64,000 nucleotides of DNA, taken from Alteromonadaceae bacterium. Lineage in GTDB: Bacteria > Pseudomonadota > Gammaproteobacteria > Enterobacterales > Alteromonadaceae. Positions 18,935 through 28,228 of this stretch are shown one piece after another (the first letter of the stretch is position 1; each line of letters begins with the position of its first letter). The stretch spans positions 40,033-104,032 of the forward strand of contig JABXHM010000009.1 of the NCBI GenBank assembly GCA_013373625.1. The letters are read 5' to 3'. Under the pieces are notes generated by a model. The model saw only the letters and a list, made by a program, of their open reading frames with translations. It did no database searches and was not told where the DNA came from. The position numbers and the translations under genes were made by a program.

Positions 18935-19768
18935 TTACTCATCGTAAATAGTAGGAATAGGAACACGTTTGTGTTGTGTACGATTATAAATATACAGTAA
19001 CTTTTCGGATACTTCCGGTGCAACCGCTTTATTTTCGAGAAAATCATCTATTTGATCATAGGTGAGTCCCAGTGCTTGTTCATCGGCTTTTTGCGGTGTG
19101 AGAGTTTCCAAATCAGCCGTGGGCGCCTTACGGATGATGTTTACCGGCGCACCTAAGTGCTCAGCAACCTGGCGAACCTGACGTTTACTCAATCCAAAAA
19201 GTGGCGCCAGGTCGCACGCTCCATCACCATATTTGGTGTAAAAACCGGTTATATTTTCGGCAGAGTGATCAGTACCTAATACCAGGCCGTCCAGCATACC
19301 CGCTATTTCGTATTGAATAACCATGCGCGTACGCGCTTTGACGTTTCCTTTCACAAAATCCTGTTTCGCTTCATCGGCGGGTAACAGACCGGCTGAATCC
19401 AGCGCAGCTGCCGTCTCCTGATGAATGGCATCAGCACCAGGTTGCACATTCACAGCAATAGATTTTGATGGCTTGATAAAATCGATAGATGCCTGGGCAT
19501 CCGCTTCATCGGCCTGCACATTGTAAGGTAATCGAACAGCGATAAACTGATAACGCTCATGATGCTCCTGGTTAAGCTCATCAACGGCCAGTTGCGCCAA
19601 CCGGCCAAGGGTACACGAGTCGATGCCACCGCTAATCCCCAGAACCAGAGCGTTCATGCCTGATTGCTTCAGTTGCTGCTTAATAAAGTCCACCCTGCGT
19701 GCAACTTCAAATTGCACGTCGATACTCGGTAACACTTTCATTTCTTCAATAACTGCTTGTTTATCCAT
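18935..19768 (-). CDS. nadE: Ammonia-dependent NAD+ synthetase NadE
   Basis: NadE amidates deamido-NAD with ammonia in the last step of NAD synthesis. The 277-residue protein has the PP-loop [12 protein letters not shown] near residue 47 and [45 protein letters not shown] forms the substrate site, and KAPTADLE follows. There is no glutaminase domain, so it uses free ammonia. It is upstream of glnB in the same operon. Confidence 0.97.
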   Translation of the reverse strand: MDKQAVIEEMKVLPSIDVQFEVARRVDFIKQQLKQSGMNALVLGISGGIDSCTLGRLAQLAVDELNQEHHERYQFIAVRLPYNVQADEADAQASIDFIKPSKSIAVNVQPGADAIHQETAAALDSAGLLPADEAKQDFVKGNVKARTRMVIQYEIAGMLDGLVLGTDHSAENITGFYTKYGDGACDLAPLFGLSKRQVRQVAEHLGAPVNIIRKAPTADLETLTPQKADEQALGLTYDQIDDFLENKAVAPEVSEKLLYIYNRTQHKRVPIPTIYDE

Positions 19769-20012
19769 TAGATAATCCAGAGTGTTTTAGGTTCCTGTAT
19801 ACAGTCTACGTTAAAATTGGTGAACTTGTCAGTAAGTGCGTGTGCGCTACACTTGATTTAAACCAATTCATTCGGGCCCCCCATAATGATCAGCCTATCA
19901 CTTTCACCTGAGTCTATTCTAAGCACATACCTGCGTGTAGAAAACAATAAGTGACATCCTCTAGGACGGGTTAAACTATTATTGAGATAATTCGAGCATA
20001 AGACCATCAAAA

Positions 20013-20555
20013 ATGCGCCAAACCGGATATACCTTAATAGAGTTAATGATTACGATCGCCGTGCTTAGCATCGTTGTGGGTATTGTTGTTCCTGGTGCCA
20101 GAGGATTCATAAATCATTCGCTGCTAAGTAAAGAAGTTAACGAAATCAGTGCGCTGTCACGTCTGGCAAGATTCAGCGCGATGGAAGAACAAACCAATAT
20201 CGTATTGTGCCCTACCACAAATTACGCCCAGTGCGGCACAGATTGGACGCAAGGTAAAATGGCATTTGTCGATCTCAACGGCAACGGTGACAGAAGCACA
20301 AACGAGACCATTATTGGGGCCACAGAAGCACTGCACAGCTCGGTATCGGTTACAGCGCCCGGGCAGTCGATACTCTTTAATCGCCGGGGCGGCGCTAACG
20401 TCACAACGACACTCATATTTTGCGACGAAACCAGTGACGCTGACAAGGCCATGGGCCTGATAATTAACGGTTACGGTAAAATTGCAGTGGCACAAGATAG
20501 AAACAACGACGGAACCAAAGAAGACCACGCAGGTAATGCCCTCACCTGTGCCTAG
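20013..20555 (+). CDS. fimT: FimT/GspH-type minor pseudopilin (locus 1)
   Basis: A 180-residue minor pilin or pseudopilin. The class III leader is very short (MRQTG), cut before YTLIELMITIAVLSIVVGIVV, with Glu at +5. Behind the hydrophobic helix is a GspH/FimT-like domain with two paired cysteines (CPTTNYAQC) and a C-terminal GNALTCA segment. FimT-type pilins are tip or DNA-binding components of type IV pili. The gene is transcribed away from nadE and convergent with the pilV-pilE run. It stands first in the pilus region. Confidence 0.87.
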   Translation: MRQTGYTLIELMITIAVLSIVVGIVVPGARGFINHSLLSKEVNEISALSRLARFSAMEEQTNIVLCPTTNYAQCGTDWTQGKMAFVDLNGNGDRSTNETIIGATEALHSSVSVTAPGQSILFNRRGGANVTTTLIFCDETSDADKAMGLIINGYGKIAVAQDRNNDGTKEDHAGNALTCA

Positions 20556-20868
20556 GGCGTGTTGATCTTTGCTGTCAGGCAAAACCGTTAGTCTATTTTC
20601 CCCTGTCAGCTTTATCAGGCCAGTTGTATTACGCGCCCTGAATAACTAACCAGATCTGATAAGCTTACCTGACGGATAGCGTCATAAAGCGGAGTGTCCT
20701 GACATTCAGTATGTTACCAGAACTTACCGCGTTTTTAGGATCAGGTAATGTTCAGGCGGCTTGCCCAAATACCGCTGTAAAGGACGTGCTTTGCTGAAAT
20801 CAGCAGGCAACAAAGACACTACTTATCCTCAGTGCCCGCATTTGCTCAGACCAGCTGTATCTACAGCA
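20556..20868. other. Gene-free gap between fimT1 and pilE1, possible element remnant
   Basis: There is no convincing coding sequence in these 313 bases, which separate two convergent genes. The left edge, directly after the fimT stop, begins GGCGTGTTGATCTTTGCTG, which reads like the end of an insertion sequence. A loose inverted match, ACGCGCCCT, occurs near 20631. No transposase fragment can be translated with confidence. No clear terminator is seen. Confidence 0.35.
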
Positions 20869-21330
20869 TTAGCAGGACCAGCAAAACTCTGCGTTGCCGA
20901 TGCTTCCATCGCTATTTTTATCCCAGCCTTTGCGGCCATCGCTATAAATGACAATTATGCCGTCGTCAGCCTGAGGGGAACCACTGACCGGCGTGGCACG
21001 AAGCTCGAAGTTATTACCGTCGGTACTCACCGAGTGAATTGTTAACGTATACTTTTTCTTTGCGGCGGGCTCAGTGGACGGCGAATGCGTTGCGAAAATC
21101 GCTGGTGCTCCGGTGTCTGAGCCTCCCGCGGCCGCGCCTTTATAACTGAACGTCGTGGCATAATGACGCTCCATCGCTGAGGCAAAACTCATCAAGTCTG
21201 CCTGTGCTGTGCCGCGGTTAGTTTTCACCATCATCGATTGATACGACGGATAACCTACCGCGGCGATGATGCCAATAACAGCAATAGCAATCATTAATTC
21301 AATAAGCGTAAAACCCTGCTGGTGTTGCAT
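20869..21330 (-). CDS. pilE: Type IV pilin-like protein PilE (locus 1)
   Basis: A 153-residue type IV pilin-like protein. The leader MQHQQG is cut before FTLIELMIAIAVIGIIAAVGYPSYQ, with Glu at +5 and the usual Pro kink. It has a variable middle region, then FELRATPVSGSPQADDGIIVIYSDGRKGWDKNSDG and a short C-terminal disulfide loop, CWSC. It begins five bases after pilY1 and ends the pilV-pilW-pilX-pilY1-pilE operon. It matches PilE minor pilins encoded after PilY1 rather than a major pilin. Confidence 0.9.
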   Translation of the reverse strand: MQHQQGFTLIELMIAIAVIGIIAAVGYPSYQSMMVKTNRGTAQADLMSFASAMERHYATTFSYKGAAAGGSDTGAPAIFATHSPSTEPAAKKKYTLTIHSVSTDGNNFELRATPVSGSPQADDGIIVIYSDGRKGWDKNSDGSIGNAEFCWSC

Positions 21331-21335
21331 TGTAG

Positions 21336-24300
21336 TTATTGCTCCACATCAGATGACCAGCCACCACGCATCACGCGTTGATAGCGGCCAAAAATATTTT
21401 GGCTCAGGCACTCAAAGTCTGAAGTACAGGCTTCCTCATTGCCATCTTCATCAACGGCAACCACCGCCGATACACACTCAGTGCCTAAACATATTGTTGG
21501 GTTAACCGCATCTTCAATCAATATTTTAGTATCCGGCGCGATACCTGTCTGCGTTAACTGAGCATACCGATCACTTGCCGTGTAATCTCCGTCCTGATTG
21601 AGATCACCAGCGGCGTTACCGTCAATTAAATTCACCAGATAGGCGCGACTGTTTCCTGCCGGCGGCGCGCAATCACTGGTGCTGCTTGCTGCCGGTACGT
21701 AACTGGTAAAAAACACTTTGTAATTAACAATGACCGGCGACGATAGAATTTTTTCGCCAGCAGTCTGCATGGTGATATACCAACCCTGTTTACTTTCGTA
21801 ATCACTAATCGCAACGCTGCGGGTTGCCTCGTTACTAGCGGTTAAACTATGGGTTGTCGCGTCAAATAAGTTGTTTTCGGTAATAGTTGTCGGAAAACTG
21901 AATTTGCCGTTGTCGTCGAGCGTGAATACACCTTCATCTTTGAGCATATAAAAACGGTCATTTACCACAGTATCCAAAGGGTTTGCCCGCCAACCACTAC
22001 CAATCACGACCGCATAAAAGTTTTGTCCCCCCTGGGCCACTTCAGAGACATCCACACCATAATAGAAATGACGATTGTCGCTACTGCCGCTGCCAGCCAG
22101 ATCGGCGATACGCTGACCTTTAATGAAATCGGCACCTGACTCACCATTGTAAACATCAAACCGGAACACCTGTCCTCCCATGTCTGTCGCGTATAAGTGG
22201 TCGGCAAAACCATCGTTATCGCGATCTATTGCCGCAATATGACCCGGAATAGCGTATTGCATTTCGGCAATATTGACATCAGCCCCGCTGTTAGAGGCCT
22301 TCCACAACAACGCGCCGGTGTCGGCATTAAATATCATTACGGCATTGCCGACCACATCGGTAGTTCTGACGTTATTGGTGTCTTGTGTCTCGTCGTAGCC
22401 GCCGCCAATAACCATCACATTATACGCTGTACCCCCTAATTTCATTTTGGTTAAAATAGGTCGTGACCAACTCTGGCCCAGCTTTTCAAGCCCTGCGGTG
22501 CCCCCCTCAATAGCGTAGACTAACGATGGCGAGGTTTTGGAGGTAATGTCAAAGACGTAATAATTTCGACCGCCACGACGCATGCCCACATACAAGTATT
22601 TTTTACCGTCAAACTCTCTGAGTACCATATGCCCATCGAGCCCGTAGATATGCTTGTAGCTGGAATTATCCTGATAAAAATCCTTTACATTTACCAGCAG
22701 AGATTTCGGCGCTACCGAATAGTATTCACTCCCGGTTGCGGCATCGAAAGCATGTAAAAATCCGTGGTTAGTGGCAATGAAAATAACTGAATCGTTATTA
22801 CCATAGTTAACAATAACGGGTTGTGAGTGAATAGGATCGCCCATTTGCAAACGCGTTTCAGTAATATCGCCGTCACCATCATAGTCGCGAAGATCGACAC
22901 CACGTGCCCACTTGAGCAGATTTTCACGAAGGCCCTGTGGATCAGCGTCGCCGTCGGTTCCCATTGTCGCAGTGGTAATTGCACTGTTATTTTCATGTAG
23001 TTGGTTGGCACTGGATACAATGCTGCCGGGTCCATCAAAAAAGTACACATTGCGGCTCGGTGGCAATAATGAAGCGGCACCGCCGGCTCTGACATCAGCA
23101 CCATCCTGAAACAGTGACCAGTAACTGTGTGAACTGTCGGCAAAGAACCCGGTGTTATCATCAATTGCCGCTAAGCCGTTGCGATCAAATACCTTATCAC
23201 CGTCAATGCGATATTTCTTTAAATTGCCTGGCCACAGCGTCCCCTCTGCAGGCTTAAACAACGCGTAGTATAATTCATCCTGGTGGGTCAGCCGGTTAAG
23301 CTGATTCACCGCTACCCCAGGCGAAACAAAGGTGGCGTTAACATCTTTAACCGCTCGCAAAATGGTCTGAAAGGCGGCCAGTAAATCTTCAGAGTTATCA
23401 GCAGTGTAAAAGCCGCCGCCACTTTGTAACGCGAGCTGATATAGAAAGTTATTGGCATAATTATTGGCCGCAAAGCCAATCGTATGCGTGGTTACTTTGG
23501 CACCAATAACAGACGTAGAAGCCTTACTGATATTTGACACTAAATCCAAACCACAAAGCTCGCCTGAATTTGCCGACTTGCACGCTGTACCCAGCATGGC
23601 CTGAATCTTAGATGCACTATGATTGTTATTGGCCTCACCGTCTGAAAGCAGCACAATATGGTTGTTGGTCTGACACTGTAAATCCTGCACCGGGCTAATA
23701 TATTCTGCGCCACTGGGAATGTACTCAGTAATACAGTCGCTGTCACTGAGGTTTTCAGCGGAACAACCATAAGGCAGCACGGAGTCTGCACCCGTGTAAG
23801 AATCTCTGTGGCTCACCCGGGTACTACGGCGTACTGACGAGGACACCGATGAATTGCCGCGACTCAAACCATAGTCTACAGATCGGCCACCATAATAGCG
23901 TGCCGCTTCATAAAGCGTATCAACTATCGGCGTTAAGCCATTGGCCGATAAATCATCGACCTGACTAATGAGTAAATCCCTGACTGACAACGACGCGCCA
24001 GGCTCAGCGTTGCCACTAAACTCGACATAGAGTCGGGGCGCTTTAGACGGTTTACCTGAATACGAGTACGCGCCATGCAGAGCGTTAAAGTCACTTAGCA
24101 CAAACCCCAGACTATTTCCTGCCTGCCAACCAGCCCGGCCAACAATAGCATTTACAATACCGCTAATATCAACCGTGTCGTAAGATTGATTGCGCTTGAA
24201 TTCAGGCATAGACCAGGTTATGCCTGCAGTTTTGGCAATATTTTGCAGATCAAAGCGGTTGTGGTTTCGAAAATTCGGGATATCGTCTTTATCGATGCCC

Positions 24301-25406
24301 CGAATCAACATCGACGCACCATTATTTCGATCCGTATCATAGGCTGTAAATTCTATATACGCCCTACTGACCGTTGCGCCCTGTGGAATATTGACTTCGG
24401 GGAAACGCAGGCCGATGAAATTATTAGAATTACTTCTGAAAGTAAGTTCTTTACCTGTTGATGCCCACCCATTGGTTGCCTCTTCGACGTTGTCGTCAGA
24501 ATCGGCGACCTGGTACTGGGCATCGCCTGCTACACACCCGGTAGCACTCGACTGATCATAATTTACGATTAACTGTGGCGCAGTACCGGTCCCGTCATCA
24601 TGAGCCATAACACGCCGGGTACTCCCTGTGGTATTGCCCTGAGAGTTTAACAGTATTGTCAGCGCATTGCCGCCGCACCAGCCCGCCTGGTTGACCAGCT
24701 CCTGAATAACAGGTGACAAATCAGGCGTACTGATATCTTCGCCATCAGCGGGAAACTCGTTTTCTGTGCTCCAGTCCACTTCAGCGGTGGTCAGAGTTTT
24801 ACCGCTCAAATCGTTGAAACCAGTGGTAAGGGGCGAACTGGCGTTGACTAACTCGCCGGCAATACTGATATTCGTGCTACTGATATCATATTGTGCCGAA
24901 GTAAATTTAATATAAGCAGAGGTAATGGTTGCGCCAAGGGGAATATTTAAGTCAGTAAACCTGAACGCCGACGTCACCTCACTGGTCGAGTAACTAATAA
25001 CGACTTCATCAGACCCGGTGTTAACAGCGCCGTTTATTTCATATCCATCGTTAGCAGTTGCTCCGGTAGAGGTGCTAAGCTGCGCATTGATACCGCGATT
25101 GATATTGGTGGTCGGGTATAAAATCGGGCCGCCATAATCGGAAAATCGCATTAACCCCGCATTAATATTAGTGGCAGTACCCAGTGCGGATTTGAGTGCA
25201 TTCTGCACTCTGAACATGCGCGACTCGTCACCGCCATCCATACCGCCCATACTGCCTGATGTATCCATAATGAATAACACGTTGGGGTTATAGGTCGTTG
25301 CTGAATCGGCCGTGCCGATAAAAATGTCCAGGTCATCACCGGTAGCATTGTGGGCGATACCACATAGCGATAACGTTAATAACCAGGCAGGTGAAAAGGT
25401 CTTCAT
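21336..25406 (-). CDS. pilY1: PilY1-type pilus tip adhesin with extra inserted modules
   Basis: PilY1 is a secreted or pilus-tip protein needed for pilus assembly and often for adhesion. The 1356-residue chain has a signal peptide (residues 1-23), then a von Willebrand A domain with MIDAS motif DTSGS near residue 48. That domain is interrupted by two tandem beta-rich modules (about residues 120-290 and 300-475), each with ITSAYIKF/VSRAYIEF and an AGW..GN pattern followed by an R-RV or aPRLYVEF end. It then resumes with IVLLSDGEANNNHS. The C-terminal half is the quinoprotein-like propeller, with a calcium loop DRDNDGFADHLYATD near residue 1070 like the functional loop of Pseudomonas PilY1. The start overlaps the pilX stop by one base (TAATG), with GGAGG ahead. 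It is longer than typical PilY1 proteins because of the insertions. Confidence 0.95.
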   Translation of the reverse strand: MKTFSPAWLLTLSLCGIAHNATGDDLDIFIGTADSATTYNPNVLFIMDTSGSMGGMDGGDESRMFRVQNALKSALGTATNINAGLMRFSDYGGPILYPTTNINRGINAQLSTSTGATANDGYEINGAVNTGSDEVVISYSTSEVTSAFRFTDLNIPLGATITSAYIKFTSAQYDISSTNISIAGELVNASSPLTTGFNDLSGKTLTTAEVDWSTENEFPADGEDISTPDLSPVIQELVNQAGWCGGNALTILLNSQGNTTGSTRRVMAHDDGTGTAPQLIVNYDQSSATGCVAGDAQYQVADSDDNVEEATNGWASTGKELTFRSNSNNFIGLRFPEVNIPQGATVSRAYIEFTAYDTDRNNGASMLIRGIDKDDIPNFRNHNRFDLQNIAKTAGITWSMPEFKRNQSYDTVDISGIVNAIVGRAGWQAGNSLGFVLSDFNALHGAYSYSGKPSKAPRLYVEFSGNAEPGASLSVRDLLISQVDDLSANGLTPIVDTLYEAARYYGGRSVDYGLSRGNSSVSSSVRRSTRVSHRDSYTGADSVLPYGCSAENLSDSDCITEYIPSGAEYISPVQDLQCQTNNHIVLLSDGEANNNHSASKIQAMLGTACKSANSGELCGLDLVSNISKASTSVIGAKVTTHTIGFAANNYANNFLYQLALQSGGGFYTADNSEDLLAAFQTILRAVKDVNATFVSPGVAVNQLNRLTHQDELYYALFKPAEGTLWPGNLKKYRIDGDKVFDRNGLAAIDDNTGFFADSSHSYWSLFQDGADVRAGGAASLLPPSRNVYFFDGPGSIVSSANQLHENNSAITTATMGTDGDADPQGLRENLLKWARGVDLRDYDGDGDITETRLQMGDPIHSQPVIVNYGNNDSVIFIATNHGFLHAFDAATGSEYYSVAPKSLLVNVKDFYQDNSSYKHIYGLDGHMVLREFDGKKYLYVGMRRGGRNYYVFDITSKTSPSLVYAIEGGTAGLEKLGQSWSRPILTKMKLGGTAYNVMVIGGGYDETQDTNNVRTTDVVGNAVMIFNADTGALLWKASNSGADVNIAEMQYAIPGHIAAIDRDNDGFADHLYATDMGGQVFRFDVYNGESGADFIKGQRIADLAGSGSSDNRHFYYGVDVSEVAQGGQNFYAVVIGSGWRANPLDTVVNDRFYMLKDEGVFTLDDNGKFSFPTTITENNLFDATTHSLTASNEATRSVAISDYESKQGWYITMQTAGEKILSSPVIVNYKVFFTSYVPAASSTSDCAPPAGNSRAYLVNLIDGNAAGDLNQDGDYTASDRYAQLTQTGIAPDTKILIEDAVNPTICLGTECVSAVVAVDEDGNEEACTSDFECLSQNIFGRYQRVMRGGWSSDVEQ

Positions 25407-25978
25407 TACTGCGCCTCCGATGAAGGTCCGAATACTGCAACTGTTAAGGTATTAGCCGTAATAGTGCGCTTACCTTCTATCTGACCACAGCCGCGCACTA
25501 CAAATACATGGCACCTTAAGCCACCGCTACCAATAACATTACTGGAACCACGACAAGGTTTTTCCTGAATAAAAGCCGTACGCGACCAACTGGTTACATT
25601 TGGCTGACTATGAAAGTTACCGCTTGCGGTATGTTGCAGCCCCCGGGTTAACCCGCTACTGGTTAATTGACGGTTTATCCAATCATTTTCATTGACACAC
25701 TCCAGCGTGTCGGTAAGAGGATTAAATGGCACGCCCTGACGCGCCGCGGTTAGCGGGTCATCAACATTGTTGTCTTTGAGCAGAATTTCATCTTCCGATT
25801 CAAACACAACAGCTGCAATTGCTGCTTCAGCAGCATCAAATGTTAAGCCCTGCGCCTGCACTGAGCTCGCCATTTTACTTTGTGACAAACTACTGCTGAC
25901 AGCGGCAACACCTAATAAGGTTACACACAATAGCAACACTAATGCGAACACCAGCACAACGCCTCGTTGTGACCTCAT
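25406..25978 (-). CDS. pilX: Minor pilin PilX (locus 1)
   Basis: A 190-residue PilX-type minor pilin. The leader MRSQRG precedes VVLVFALVLLLCVTLLGVAAV, a hydrophobic helix without Glu at +5, as is normal for PilX. The rest has four or more cysteines and a domain ending in KRTITANTLTVAVFGPS. It overlaps pilW upstream (ATGA type) and pilY1 downstream (TAATG), so it is translationally coupled in the pilV-W-X-Y1-E operon. Confidence 0.91.
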   Translation of the reverse strand: MRSQRGVVLVFALVLLLCVTLLGVAAVSSSLSQSKMASSVQAQGLTFDAAEAAIAAVVFESEDEILLKDNNVDDPLTAARQGVPFNPLTDTLECVNENDWINRQLTSSGLTRGLQHTASGNFHSQPNVTSWSRTAFIQEKPCRGSSNVIGSGGLRCHVFVVRGCGQIEGKRTITANTLTVAVFGPSSEAQ

Positions 25979-26847
25979 AGCACTGAACCCCCCACATGAT
26001 TGAGACTATTTCGCAATGCTACCGAGACAGTAAAAACCTGATAATAATGGTTGTTATCGAGGGTAACCGGCGTTTCAGAAAGCAGACGAACTTTGTCGTT
26101 TGCCAGGGTTTGTATATTGACCGGCATACTTTGAATCAGCACTGCTAAACGTATGGCAACGACTTGTTGATTCGTTAAGCGGGCAGTTGGCAGCTGGCTG
26201 GCATCAACATAACGTACTACCTGGGCGTTGTTATTACTGACGTCATCGCTAATACCATATTCGATTTGCATGCTTTCAACGTTATCGAGCAACACCACTT
26301 CACTGCTAGGAGCGGGATTCCCCATCAAACCACGTAAATTGCGACCGTTGTAGCCAATACATTTTAATTGTGTGCCAGCAACGAAATACCGGTTAACGAT
26401 GTGAATTTGGGCAGGCGCCGCCGTACCAAACCGATTACCTGTGCAATCCTGTTGGGCCAACAAATTAACCACCAGCTCATCACTTTCACCATTGCTGCCT
26501 TCTTTACTGCCAAGGTTAGCAAGTGCAGCGTAATCGTTGGCTAACGCCACCGGTTGACGCAATACCACACTTGACTCAAGTACTAAGTCAACCGTTCTAT
26601 CAATGTTGCCCAGAGATAAGTCGTAACGCCCCACTTCACGCAGTTCATCTTGCAGACGCCATGTAATATAGCGGCCATACTCCTGCACTTCTGCAATAGC
26701 CTGATTCAAAGAATTGGTTGCTCTGGTGCCAACAAATACCTGAATAACCCCGGCGGTAATGATTAAGCCAAGAACCAGGCTTATCATGAGTTCGATAAGC
26801 GAATAACCTGCCTGACGAGTCACAGTGCGACCTCTTTGAGCACGCAC
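25975..26847 (-). CDS. pilW: Minor pilin PilW (locus 1)
   Basis: A 290-residue PilW-type minor pilin. The leader, about 14 residues long and ending in QAG, precedes YSLIELMISLVLGLIITAGVIQVFVGTR, with Glu at +5. The remainder matches the PilW pattern (RLQDELREVGRYDLS, then VVLLDNVESMQIEYGI and VVAIRLAVLIQS). It overlaps pilV at its start and pilX at its end. PilW caps the growing pilus with PilV, PilX and PilY1. Confidence 0.92.
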   Translation of the reverse strand: MRAQRGRTVTRQAGYSLIELMISLVLGLIITAGVIQVFVGTRATNSLNQAIAEVQEYGRYITWRLQDELREVGRYDLSLGNIDRTVDLVLESSVVLRQPVALANDYAALANLGSKEGSNGESDELVVNLLAQQDCTGNRFGTAAPAQIHIVNRYFVAGTQLKCIGYNGRNLRGLMGNPAPSSEVVLLDNVESMQIEYGISDDVSNNNAQVVRYVDASQLPTARLTNQQVVAIRLAVLIQSMPVNIQTLANDKVRLLSETPVTLDNNHYYQVFTVSVALRNSLNHVGGSVL

Positions 26848-27452
26848 GCCCGATTGGTATCGCTAGCGAAAGCACAGCGGTTATCAGTGGCAACAGCGGC
26901 CTGCTGGCTCGACCTTACAGGCCAACTGACTGTAATACTGATTAATGAACCTGTTGAGCATAGCTTGGCATCACCATTGTCCCGGTCACTGCAGGTTAAA
27001 TTGATACGCATACCCGGATTGCTCGCCACAGCCTGGCAACTGGCTTCCCAGCCGCTGAATTGGGCAAACTCGGCTGCGCTGCAGGTATTGTCCCGGCAAT
27101 TCGGGATAGCTGCAGGTTGTGCCAGACAATGGCACTGATATAAATTGTTGTCGGTGCAGGATAACGTCTCAAAATTGAGCAGATCCTGACTAAAAAAAGC
27201 ATCATCCACTTCCCAGCCATCATCAGCAGCGGAGGGCTGCGCAGCGCTTACCAGTTGCTCTGCAACAAAGCGCGCAACCAGTTCGGCATGACTGCGACTG
27301 GCCGCCTGCACATTATTAAACGTGCCGGTAAACTGCAGGGAAGCCACGCCGAGCAGGCCAATCGTCAACACGAACAGTGCAACCAGGATCTCAACCATGC
27401 CAACGCCACGTTGATAGTGAGCTGCTGATTGTGATGAAATTTGAAGAAACAT
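26820..27452 (-). CDS. pilV: Minor pilin PilV (locus 1)
   Basis: A 210-residue PilV-type minor pilin heading the pilV-W-X-Y1-E operon. The leader ends in QRG, then VGMVEILVALFVLTIGLLGVASLQF; Glu is at +5. The body is rich in cysteine (about 12), which suggests several disulfides in the periplasm. I choose the ATG at 27452 because AAGGTG lies about seven bases upstream; an in-frame start at 27503 would add 17 residues not expected in a leader. It overlaps pilW by 28 bases. Confidence 0.91.
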   Translation of the reverse strand: MFLQISSQSAAHYQRGVGMVEILVALFVLTIGLLGVASLQFTGTFNNVQAASRSHAELVARFVAEQLVSAAQPSAADDGWEVDDAFFSQDLLNFETLSCTDNNLYQCHCLAQPAAIPNCRDNTCSAAEFAQFSGWEASCQAVASNPGMRINLTCSDRDNGDAKLCSTGSLISITVSWPVRSSQQAAVATDNRCAFASDTNRACVLKEVAL

Positions 27453-27690
27453 AAAAAGCACCTTTTTACGACTCTTTGAATGGTAGACAAGTTTGCCAAC
27501 CATTGCATGATAATAGCGTAGCCACGTAAGTAGTTTCGTATAAGTTTGAATAACTGAATGTCAGCGTTGTGTGAGTCTGGTTTAGCAATGGACTCAGGGA
27601 CAGTGCCTGTATGAAACTGTATTCAGGGTCCGTAGTTCTTTACCCGAAATCAGGTTACGCTGCCGACTGGCTAACGGCTGGAGACAAGAC

Positions 27691-28218
27691 ATGTATCGGC
27701 ATGTAACATCATCAGGCATGTCACTACTGCATGTTCTGATCACTTTGGCCCTCATATCTGTTCTGCTCACCACAGGTATTAGCAGCTATGCGAGTCTGAT
27801 TAAAAAATATCAGTTAAATGGCGCGGTACAAGCTATTTACTACTTGCTACAACATGGACGCTCTCAAACGGTATCACTACAACAAAATGTGGTAATCGAT
27901 TTCGAACCGACCAATCCCTGGTGTGTAGGTATAACCATTAATAACCGTTGCGACTGCACGATTACCGGTAGCTGTACCATCGACAATATTGAATGGGTTG
28001 TTACGCAGCACGATTATCCAAGGGTATCGGTCACTGACCTTAACTTTGGGTCAAAACAACTCGCCATGTTTACTGCGCCCAGAGCGATATCGGCAGGTCA
28101 TGCAGGGTCTGTGGTGCTGAGCGATAATAACTACAAACTCAAACTCATTCTCAGCAACATGGGCAGAATAAGAATATGTGCGGTAAATAAAGCATTCTCG
28201 CCGTATCACCCATGCTAA
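27691..28218 (+). CDS. FimT/GspH-like pseudopilin lacking Glu5 (locus 2)
   Basis: A 175-residue pseudopilin-like protein. The leader ends in SSG and the helix reads MSLLHVLITLALISVLLTTGI, so position +5 is His where nearly all pilins have Glu. Downstream the GspH/FimT pattern is recognisable, with YYLLQHGRSQTVSLQQNVVI, then a cysteine-rich stretch (C-x7-C-x-C-x5-C) and VVLSDNNYKLKLILSNMGRIRIC near the end. The ATG at 27691 is plausible. It runs opposite to both pilin operons and is convergent with the large PilV-like gene. The missing Glu suggests a tip position or a relaxed role. Confidence 0.8.
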   Translation: MYRHVTSSGMSLLHVLITLALISVLLTTGISSYASLIKKYQLNGAVQAIYYLLQHGRSQTVSLQQNVVIDFEPTNPWCVGITINNRCDCTITGSCTIDNIEWVVTQHDYPRVSVTDLNFGSKQLAMFTAPRAISAGHAGSVVLSDNNYKLKLILSNMGRIRICAVNKAFSPYHPC

Positions 28219-28228
28219 ATTGCGCAGC

